From Leptospira brenneri (GTDB lineage Bacteria > Spirochaetota > Leptospiria > Leptospirales > Leptospiraceae): a stretch of DNA of 64,000 nt. This document shows, piece by piece, positions 57,290 through 64,000 of the stretch. Numbering within the stretch: the stretch's first letter is position 1; each line of letters starts with the position of its first letter. Under the pieces are notes generated by a model that saw only the letters and a list, made by a program, of their open reading frames with translations, was not told where the DNA came from and searched no databases. Location: NCBI RefSeq assembly GCF_002812125.1, contig NZ_NPDQ01000002.1:62001-126000 (forward strand), in the 5' to 3' direction. The position numbers were made by a program, and so were the translations under genes.

Positions 57290-59101
57290 TTAAGGTTCCA
57301 AAACAATTTTGATGGAGGCATTGGGCCCAAGGGAAGTTCCCGCTTTTGGATCTTGTGATTTCACAAATCCTGATCCTTCGATTTTATACTCTTGGTGTAA
57401 CTGTTTTAAAATTTGAATGGTTTCTGAAGCAGTGAATCCTGTGAGATCAGGCATAACTTTGGGATCTAGTTTATAGATTTTATTTCGTTCACCCTTCAGT
57501 CGGTAAACAAGTGCCTTCTCACTTTTTTCCACAATGGGGATGATACTTTCTACCACCTCACGAAACACAGGTGCTGCAATCCCACCGCCTGTATGAGAAT
57601 CTCCACCTGGTTCATCAAAAACAATCAGACCCACATACTTAGGTTTTTCTGCTGGAAAAAATCCAAGAAAACTCGCAGTAAAAAGACCAGCTTGGTATCC
57701 CGCACCAGCTTTTGCTTTTTGTGAAGTTCCTGTTTTTCCGGCGATGAAGTAGTTTTCTAAATAAGCTTTTTTTCCTGTTCCTTGGGAGACTGCTTTACTC
57801 ATTGCATTTAAGGTTTTTTTAGCAGCCCCTTCTTTGATTCCGAGTAATTCATTTTTAATCGAAAACTCATGAACAAGTTCTCCATAAGAGTTGGTCACTT
57901 GTGAAACTACCGAAGGTTCAAATAAAATTCCTCCATTGACAACTGCAGCTGCTGCCGAAATGAGTTGGATGGGTGTGACGGAAAGTCCTTGCCCAATGGA
58001 TAAAAAGTAAGGAGTACTTTTGTTCCATTTATTCAGAGGAGGTAAATATCCTTTTGCTTCATGAATCGAAAAATTGGTTCGTTTTCCAAACTTAAATTTT
58101 TCCATATAATTATAGTAAGTTGCTTCGTCAATTTTTTGGGCTGCTTTGATGATTCCTACGTTGCAAGAGTATTGTAAAATTTCATCTAAATTGACATGGC
58201 CATGATTGTCTGTACAACGAATGGTGGTTTTTCCAATTTCAATGTACCCCGGACAATGGAACCTTTCGCCTGGCAGAATTTTTCCTTCATTCAGTAACAT
58301 GAGAGCAATGAAAATTTTCATTGTGGAGCCTGGTTCATAAACATGGCGGATGGACCAATTGGTATGAGATTCTAAAGGAAAATCTTGGAAGTGGTTGGGA
58401 TCAAAATTTGGAAAAGAAGCCATCGCTAAAATTTTCCCTGTTTCTGTATCCATAATCATACCGATCCCGCGTTTGGATGCAGTTTGTAGAAAAGCTTTTT
58501 GTAAAGATTTCTCTAATCGGTATTGAATAATACTATCAATTGTTAAATGGACATTATTTCCTTTGCTAGATTCAGCATCTGGGGTAGATAACAATTCCAA
58601 ATTAAATAACATCTCAAGGCCTGAGAGTGCTTTGTCATCATCGTATCCTGTAAATCCAAGTAGGCTTGCTGCTAAACTTCCTTGCGGATAAATTCGTTTG
58701 TATTCTTTTTCTACACGAACTCCAGGAAGGGATAAAGCTTTTATTTTTTCAGCTTTGGTCAGTTCAATTTCTCTTTTTAATAAAAAGTAGTTTTGTTTTT
58801 CTCGGATGGTATCAATGAGTTTGTTTGGTGGAACTCCAAGAATGGGACCTAATTCCTGAGCCGTAAGTTCTGGATCATAAATATTGGTGGGATCAATCCC
58901 TACTGTTGCTGACTCACGAGAGATCGCAAGTTCAATCCCTCGTCTATCAAAGATGGTTCCTCTTTGTACATACTTACTAGATTTTAAATTGATAATATTA
59001 TCATTAAAATAGGTAAGATAAATCACTCGGAAGAGTAAAATTGCAAAAAGTGAGAGTATAAAAAGAATGATATACTTAAAACGTTGTTTGTATTCAGTCA
59101 T
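57290..59101 (-). CDS. Class B penicillin-binding protein with PASTA domain
   Basis: The 603-residue transpeptidase has an N-terminal TM helix (9-28), a dimerisation domain opening R-G-T-I-F-D-R-R-G, and the catalytic S-T-M-K box, S-C-N box and K-T-G-T box in order. One PASTA domain (about 540-600) ends the protein. It is of the FtsI/SpoVD type and cross-links septal or side-wall peptidoglycan. All active-site motifs are present. The gene starts two bases after lepB stops and abuts the DUF115/MAF gene. Confidence 0.93.
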   Translation of the reverse strand: MTEYKQRFKYIILFILSLFAILLFRVIYLTYFNDNIINLKSSKYVQRGTIFDRRGIELAISRESATVGIDPTNIYDPELTAQELGPILGVPPNKLIDTIREKQNYFLLKREIELTKAEKIKALSLPGVRVEKEYKRIYPQGSLAASLLGFTGYDDDKALSGLEMLFNLELLSTPDAESSKGNNVHLTIDSIIQYRLEKSLQKAFLQTASKRGIGMIMDTETGKILAMASFPNFDPNHFQDFPLESHTNWSIRHVYEPGSTMKIFIALMLLNEGKILPGERFHCPGYIEIGKTTIRCTDNHGHVNLDEILQYSCNVGIIKAAQKIDEATYYNYMEKFKFGKRTNFSIHEAKGYLPPLNKWNKSTPYFLSIGQGLSVTPIQLISAAAAVVNGGILFEPSVVSQVTNSYGELVHEFSIKNELLGIKEGAAKKTLNAMSKAVSQGTGKKAYLENYFIAGKTGTSQKAKAGAGYQAGLFTASFLGFFPAEKPKYVGLIVFDEPGGDSHTGGGIAAPVFREVVESIIPIVEKSEKALVYRLKGERNKIYKLDPKVMPDLTGFTASETIQILKQLHQEYKIEGSGFVKSQDPKAGTSLGPNASIKIVLEP

Positions 59102-59103
59102 CG

Positions 59104-59712
59104 TTAGAAATAAAAGATTACTTTGCCTTTGATTTTTTCAACAGGCACTAAACCAAAGGAACGAGAGTCTGTGGAATACTGTCTATTATCACCTAATAGG
59201 AGATAATACCCTGGCGGAATTCTTCCTTGTTTGTCCATGGCGAGAAAAGGAGAGTTATGACGATTGATAAAAATAGAAGTACTTGGTTCGCTTGTGTAAG
59301 TTCCTTTCGGAAGATAATTTTCTAATAACTCAGTTGAATCAATTAAAACCCGTCCACCTTCAATGGAATAAAATTCACCTGGCAAACCTATCACTCGTTT
59401 GACGACAAGTTCATCTTGTTCGCTGACAAAAAGTACCAAATCTAATTTGTTGATTTCGGGGTCAGTATAAAGAAGTTCGGTTCCAAAGAATTTGGCAGAA
59501 ATGGCAAATCCACCCTTCCAAACAAAAACGACAGAGCCATGTTCCAAAGTCGGATACATGGAGTTACCCTGGATGGAATAAATTTGGAATAAAAAGATAC
59601 GGACAAATAGGAGAAAACCGAGAAAGAAAAAGATCAAAATGCTACGACGGGTGTAGCGTTTGAATTTGACCCACCATCGGGAGAGTTTAGTTTCTGTTTC
59701 CATATCCATCAA
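59104..59712 (-). CDS. lepB: Signal peptidase I
   Basis: LepB removes signal peptides from exported proteins. The 202-residue protein has one N-terminal TM helix (about 25-45), the catalytic serine in Q-G-N-S-M-Y-P-T-L, the catalytic lysine in V-K-R-V-I-G-L-P-G-E, and the L-L-G-D-N-R-x-x-S-x-D-S-R-x-F-G box. It is short, as in other one-TM enzymes. ATG 59712 or 59709 may be used. A PASTA-PBP follows immediately. Confidence 0.93.
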   Translation of the reverse strand: MMDMETETKLSRWWVKFKRYTRRSILIFFFLGFLLFVRIFLFQIYSIQGNSMYPTLEHGSVVFVWKGGFAISAKFFGTELLYTDPEINKLDLVLFVSEQDELVVKRVIGLPGEFYSIEGGRVLIDSTELLENYLPKGTYTSEPSTSIFINRHNSPFLAMDKQGRIPPGYYLLLGDNRQYSTDSRSFGLVPVEKIKGKVIFYF

Positions 59713-59798
59713 AAAACGATAAAAATCATTCGTGCATTTTTCCCCTTTCTCAAAAATGGAAAAGGAACTTTCCGTAAATCTGAAGCCTAGAGAAGTCT

Positions 59799-61148
59799 AT
59801 GTCACTTACAAAATATCAATTCCGAGCACAGTTTCGTTGCACCAATGACTCTTGTCGCAAAACCTACCCCCTCCACCAGGTGATTTATTCCTGCGAAGCT
59901 TGTGGGGAACTTTTAAATGTCGAACATGATATAGACAGTCTCAAACAAGTTTCTGCTAAGGAATGGAAGTCGGAATTTGAAACCCGGTTCCGTTCTAGCC
60001 AATTCCCGAATGCTTCTGGGGTTTGGGGGAAAAAAGAATGGGTTCTCCCAGGGATAAACGATGAAAACATCATCACTTCAGGAGAAGGGACAACTCATCT
60101 TTATGATGCATCTCGTTTTGCCAAAGATTTGGGACTGGCAAACCTTCATGTCAAACAGTGCGGAGTTTCACACACCGGTTCCTTCAAAGATTTAGGAATG
60201 ACGGTTCTTGTGAGCCAGGTCAAACAAATGATTGCGGACGGAGTGCCCATCCAGGCAGTCGCATGTGCTTCGACTGGCGATACTTCGGCAGCTCTTGCTT
60301 CCTATGCAGCCAAAGCAGGAATTCCTTCTATCATTCTTTTACCAGCAAACAAGGTTTCAACGGCCCAACTCATCCAACCTGTATCCAATGGAGCTCTTGT
60401 GTTGGCACTTGAAACAGACTTTGATGGTTGTATGGCAGTGGTGAAAGAACTCACCAAAGAAAAATCAATTTATCTAGCAAACTCAATGAATTCACTTCGA
60501 ATCGAAGGTCAAAAAACCATTTCGATTGAGATCACTCAACAGTTAGGTTGGAAGGTTCCCGATTGGATTGTGATCCCAGGTGGAAATTTAGGAAATGTTT
60601 CTGCACTCGGAATGGGGTTTGAGATGATGTTTGAGCTTGGACTCATCGATAAATTGCCAAGAATTATTTTGGCGCAAGCCAAAAATGCAAGTCCACTCTA
60701 CGAATCGTTTAAGAAAGGTTATACGGACTTCTCTCCAGTAACCGCTGAAAAAACTTTGGCCTCTGCGATTCAAATTGGAGATCCTGTTTCTGTCAAAAAA
60801 GCAATCCGTGTTTTAAAGAAATTCAATGGAATCGTGGAAGTGGCCACAGAAGAAGAATTGGCCAATGCCGCGGCTCGTGGGGATTTATACGGACTCTATA
60901 ATGATCCTCATACGGGTGTGGCTCTTGCTGCCTTACTGAAATCTTTGGAATCGGGTGTTGTTAAAAAAGGTGAATCGGTTGTTGTGATTTCGACTGCGAA
61001 TGGCCTCAAATTTACGGAATTTAAGTTAGCCTACCATGAAGGGAAAATCCCTAACATTGATGAGAAACTAAGAAACCGCATCCAGGCTTGCAAACCGAAC
61101 ATCAGCGGAGTGATGGAAATCCTAGGCAAACAACTGAAGAAATCATAA
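59799..61148 (+). CDS. thrC: Threonine synthase
   Basis: ThrC converts O-phosphohomoserine to threonine. The 449-residue PLP enzyme has an N-terminal cysteine-containing region (C-T-N-D-S-C then C-E-A-C-G), which suggests a zinc-ribbon-like start. The PLP lysine lies in H-T-G-S-F-K-D-L-G, and the phosphate-binding loop is P-G-G-N-L-G-N. These are characteristic of the family. It is divergent from lepB with an 86-base promoter gap. Confidence 0.93.
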   Translation: MSLTKYQFRAQFRCTNDSCRKTYPLHQVIYSCEACGELLNVEHDIDSLKQVSAKEWKSEFETRFRSSQFPNASGVWGKKEWVLPGINDENIITSGEGTTHLYDASRFAKDLGLANLHVKQCGVSHTGSFKDLGMTVLVSQVKQMIADGVPIQAVACASTGDTSAALASYAAKAGIPSIILLPANKVSTAQLIQPVSNGALVLALETDFDGCMAVVKELTKEKSIYLANSMNSLRIEGQKTISIEITQQLGWKVPDWIVIPGGNLGNVSALGMGFEMMFELGLIDKLPRIILAQAKNASPLYESFKKGYTDFSPVTAEKTLASAIQIGDPVSVKKAIRVLKKFNGIVEVATEEELANAAARGDLYGLYNDPHTGVALAALLKSLESGVVKKGESVVVISTANGLKFTEFKLAYHEGKIPNIDEKLRNRIQACKPNISGVMEILGKQLKKS

Positions 61149-61198
61149 ATCGCTAGACAAATCCCCTACATGTTGGCAAATTTTTTCAGTTTACCGGT

Positions 61199-61909
61199 AT
61201 GTCTCAAGAGATCCAACTCACTTCTCAGTTTTGCACTTCTGTGGACCGGGCCGTGGAGTTGGGGAAAAAGGTCTCGATGATCACTTACGTGATGGGGGAT
61301 GTCGGTGAGGCCAAACTCAAATACATTTTGTTGCGGATTTTAAGTTCTGTCGGCCGGGATGATTTGATGGAACTTTTTTATACAGCGGCCAAGGAACTCA
61401 TTGTCAATTCCACCAAAGCTGCCATCAAAAGAATCATTTTTGAAGAACTGAATCTAAACATACAAAATGTAAAAGATTATGAAGAAGGGATGAAACTTTT
61501 TAAAACCAGTCTCAATGAAAGAAAGTTTCCCAATTATAAAAAGAAAATGCGTGAGACTGGTTTATTTGTCAAAATCACCTGCATTTATAGACAGGATAAA
61601 ATTGACCTAGAAATCAAAAATAATTTTCCATTATTGCCCATTGAGGCAGAACGAGTCAAAGAAAAGTTTATTAATGCGAAAAAGTATGATAATCTATTCG
61701 AGTTCTTTATGGAACACGGTGATAGTACGGAAGGAGCAGGAATGGGAATTACAATGGTAGAGATACTATTGTCTCAATCTGGGTTTGACCGTCGATTGCT
61801 CTCTATATATTCATCAGAAAGGAAAAAGGAAACAATAGCGCGCGTGGAAGTTCATCTAAGTGAGATTCCAAAATCTCCAGAGACCCACGAACAATTGTTT
61901 GTAGAATAA
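61199..61909 (+). CDS. GHKL ATPase-fold protein
   Basis: The 236-residue protein has a single histidine-kinase-like ATPase domain without an H-box. The N-box region reads A-A-K-E-L-I-V-N-S-T-K-A-A (about 67-80), the G1 region reads E-I-K-N-N-F-P rather than D-x-G-x-G, and the G2 region reads E-G-A-G-M-G-I-T. This pattern resembles spirochaete GHKL proteins used as regulatory ATPases. It probably binds ATP and may act as an anti-sigma- or partner-switch-type regulator. The following gene overlaps by one base. Confidence 0.72.
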   Translation: MSQEIQLTSQFCTSVDRAVELGKKVSMITYVMGDVGEAKLKYILLRILSSVGRDDLMELFYTAAKELIVNSTKAAIKRIIFEELNLNIQNVKDYEEGMKLFKTSLNERKFPNYKKKMRETGLFVKITCIYRQDKIDLEIKNNFPLLPIEAERVKEKFINAKKYDNLFEFFMEHGDSTEGAGMGITMVEILLSQSGFDRRLLSIYSSERKKETIARVEVHLSEIPKSPETHEQLFVE

Positions 61910-63069
61910 TGTCCGAACTAAACTCAAAAGCAGAACAACTCAAACGACAAGCAGACTTAATTGGTCTGACAAGAGAAGCCGTGTTTACGGACGAACAAGC
62001 CAAGGAAGTTTTACAAGGTAAAATTACTGATGGTTACCTGGTGAAAGTAAAGATCGACTTGGACAGTTTGAACGGAATGGTCCTTATCCTCGTCTCTTCC
62101 ATACGGAAACATGTGATGGAACTTTATGCCGTTGTGGGAACATCTCCAACTTTTAGAAGGATCCGAACCTTTGCTGATCATGTTCAAATTTCTACTGACT
62201 TAGGTGATATTGGAAAGTCAGGAGGTTATGACCCGGCGATTTCTGAAAATATCGGCCGCGCCGTTCATAGAGCCTTCACCAAAGAAAAGTTAGAGGAGTT
62301 ACTTCCTCTTTGGCAAAAAAAAGACCCTTCCCATATTGCAGAACTTTTGGAAAATCCAATCCTTATGGCAACTAAAGGAAGAAATATAAAACTCCAAGCA
62401 GAAGTAGATAAACTTTCCACAGCGAAGTTTCGTTATGAAAATCCTATGAAAGGTGTAATTTTACCCATTCCTAAGCCAGAAGATGATACCGGTTCTGCAA
62501 AGGATGCTTCTGTTCCTGGTGTATCGACAGAGCCGAACCGAGGAGAATTGTCTTCTCTTGAACGCCAAATTGCTCAATACAGAACTTCCTTTCCAAAAGA
62601 ATTGAATATGAAAACTGTCATTTCACCGATCAATGGAGTGGAGTTTGATAATCTCGTTGAAGGTATGGAAATTTTATTCCGAGTTCCCACAGAAACTCCT
62701 GAAGGACTTACTAATGCACAGATCCTTGGTCTCATTGATGACGAAGGAAAAATCTCAAAAGAGCCAGTGGTGGGAAGATTTCTCGGAATTGCTGGTAGCA
62801 AAACAGAATACCATATTTTTGCGGAAGGCCCCAACCAGTATCTACTTCATTCTGTCGAGGAACATCCCGTAAAGGTGGCGATTCCCAAACCAGCAGGTAT
62901 GACAAGTGGAGCAAACAAAGGTTCTGCGGGACAAGGCCAAAAGAAAAAAACAGGAAATACACAAACTCAAGACACGAAGTCTTCTGGTGCCAACTTGTTT
63001 ATGCTTATGGGAGCCTTTATCACGATCGTACTCTTTGGAGTGTTGATCTTCGTGATGGTAATTTTGTAA
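61909..63069 (+). CDS. Hypothetical protein with C-terminal membrane anchor
   Basis: The 386-residue protein is largely soluble and charged, with a single C-terminal TM helix (about 363-385) that would anchor it from the cytoplasm. A K/Q/T/G-rich linker (about 318-360) precedes the helix. No family is recognised. The gene is coupled to the GHKL gene by a TAATG overlap, so the two products may form a membrane-linked signalling pair. Confidence 0.75.
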   Translation: MSELNSKAEQLKRQADLIGLTREAVFTDEQAKEVLQGKITDGYLVKVKIDLDSLNGMVLILVSSIRKHVMELYAVVGTSPTFRRIRTFADHVQISTDLGDIGKSGGYDPAISENIGRAVHRAFTKEKLEELLPLWQKKDPSHIAELLENPILMATKGRNIKLQAEVDKLSTAKFRYENPMKGVILPIPKPEDDTGSAKDASVPGVSTEPNRGELSSLERQIAQYRTSFPKELNMKTVISPINGVEFDNLVEGMEILFRVPTETPEGLTNAQILGLIDDEGKISKEPVVGRFLGIAGSKTEYHIFAEGPNQYLLHSVEEHPVKVAIPKPAGMTSGANKGSAGQGQKKKTGNTQTQDTKSSGANLFMLMGAFITIVLFGVLIFVMVIL

Positions 63070-63086
63070 AAAAGTTTTTTAACTAA

Positions 63087-63125
63087 AAAACCCCTAACGT
63101 TCCCGAAGTGGAAAGTAGGGGTTTT
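63087..63125. terminator. Bidirectional terminator
   Basis: AAAACCCCTA (63087-63096) pairs perfectly with TAGGGGTTTT (63116-63125), with a TTCC/GGAA pairing in the loop and A/T tracts on both sides. It lies between the convergent tail-anchored protein gene and leuS. Confidence 0.85.
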
Positions 63126-63187
63126 GTTTTTAGGTTTGGATTCTTGAACTTAAAAGTAAATTTGATCTTAATTTCTAGAGAAAGAAA

Positions 63188-64000
63188 TTATCCCGCCACT
63201 ACGATGTTGACAAGTTTTCCTTTCACATAGATCTCTTTTTTGATTTCTTTTCCTTCCCAGAATGGTTTTGCTTTTTCCACTGCTTTGGCGAGAGTCAAAA
63301 CTTCTTTTTCTTCGATGTCCCTTGGAGCAAGGAACTCTCCTCTCATCTTTCCATTCACTTGGACTACAATGGTAATATTCGCATCCACCAAATACTTCTC
63401 ATCCCACTTAGGATAGGGATGGTAAGCAAGAGATTCTTTGTGTCCGAGTTTAAACCAAAGTTCTTCTGCTAAATGAGGAGCAAAAGGAGAAAGAGCGAGA
63501 ACAAAAGGTTCTAAAACTTTTTTGGATTTTCTAGGATTACTTGTGAACTCGTTGATGAAGATCATCATTTGCGACACAGCTGTGTTGAATGAAAAATGAT
63601 CAATATCGTCTTTAACTTTTTTAATCGTACGATGAAGTGTTTTGAGTTCTTGTTCGTTCGGTTCAATGTCTTCTACAAAGAAGGATTCATTTTCACCAGA
63701 ATGGAAAAGTCTCCATACTCGATTTAAGAAACGGAACACACCATCTACTCCGTTTTTACTCCAAGGTTTGGACATTTCAAACGGACCCATAAACATTTCA
63801 AAAAGGCGAAGTGTATCTGCTCCAAATTCAGAAACAACATCATCAGGATTGACAACGTTTCCTCGAGATTTGGACATTTTTCCTTTATCTTCCCCTAAAA
63901 TCAAACCTTGGTGAACTAACTTTTGGAAAGGTTCTGGGGAAGAAACATGACCCAAATCAAAAAGGATTTTATGCCAAAATCTGGAGTATAACAAGTGCAA
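63188..64000 (-). CDS. leuS: Leucyl-tRNA synthetase, C-terminal part (partial)
   Basis: Only the last 270 residues are inside the window; the start lies beyond the right edge. The K-M-S-K-S-R-G-N-V-V motif, the anticodon-binding helical domain (about residues 100-200 here) and the C-terminal V-N-G-K-M-R-G-E segment mark it as LeuS. It converges on the tail-anchored protein gene, with the bidirectional terminator between. Confidence 0.95.
   Translation of the reverse strand: MHLLYSRFWHKILFDLGHVSSPEPFQKLVHQGLILGEDKGKMSKSRGNVVNPDDVVSEFGADTLRLFEMFMGPFEMSKPWSKNGVDGVFRFLNRVWRLFHSGENESFFVEDIEPNEQELKTLHRTIKKVKDDIDHFSFNTAVSQMMIFINEFTSNPRKSKKVLEPFVLALSPFAPHLAEELWFKLGHKESLAYHPYPKWDEKYLVDANITIVVQVNGKMRGEFLAPRDIEEKEVLTLAKAVEKAKPFWEGKEIKKEIYVKGKLVNIVVAG

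Overview
The window looks like a chromosomal segment of a spirochaete, most likely Leptospira. The evidence is a flagellar motor cluster of motA-motB-fliL, lipoproteins with loose spirochaete-type lipoboxes, a spirochaete-type GHKL ATPase, DUF115/MAF-like and CAP-domain proteins, moderate-to-low GC, frequent TTG/GTG starts and many TAATG/ATGA gene overlaps. The species cannot be fixed from the sequence alone. Most of the window is ordinary core genome. No prophage, transposase, CRISPR array or rRNA is visible.

Layout. 1-2950 (+): motor genes motA, motB, fliL and then kdsB. 2957-5110: an AraC-type regulator divergent from a zinc alcohol dehydrogenase. 5254-12142 (-): a tripartite export locus (ABC protein, HlyD-type adaptor, TolC-type channel) followed by a CPA2 antiporter. 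12190-14628: a YceI-like protein, then a small accessory stretch with a DUF1801 protein, an AAC(3)-I-like acetyltransferase and about 600 non-coding bases full of hairpins. 14629-20002: ligA, an M23 peptidase, a SanA/DUF218 protein, a second YceI protein and a J-domain protein. 20084-24077 (+): an overlapping run of acyl-CoA dehydrogenase, AEC transporter, EamA transporter and DUF4442 protein. 24074-31934: a GpsA-acyltransferase fusion, an SLC13 transporter, two lipoproteins and a PAS histidine kinase with its receiver. 32007-40533 (-): one long probable operon of acyltransferase, WYL regulator, ispE, tRNA-Gln, glmU-like, prs, rplY/ctc, pth-like, ftsH and EVE. 40534-43179: a hairpin-rich gap, a small ORF, an SSS transporter and a hypothetical gene. 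43200-46692 (-): an M23 lipoprotein, a flavin monooxygenase, a thioredoxin pair and a 49-residue ORF. 46809-55369 (+): valS, purD, a hypothetical gene, prfB, a GAF/AAA+ regulator and an OmpA-like protein. 55379-59712 (-): a DUF115/MAF protein, a PASTA-PBP and lepB. 59799-63069 (+): thrC, a GHKL ATPase and a tail-anchored protein. The 3' part of leuS (-) closes the window.

The most unusual signal is a set of proteins that keep their family fold but have lost catalytic motifs. The ABC protein of the export locus has lost Walker A, the Q-loop, the LSGGQ signature and the H-loop. The peptidyl-tRNA hydrolase homologue in the usual rplY-pth position lacks the catalytic histidine and most other active-site residues. 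The NtrC-like AAA+ regulator lacks GAFTGA and the Walker B acid pair. The other main observations are a fused G3P dehydrogenase/acyltransferase, a structured-RNA candidate at 14271-14360, cassette-like hairpins around the acetyltransferase gene, and seven consecutive hairpins at 40581-40860.
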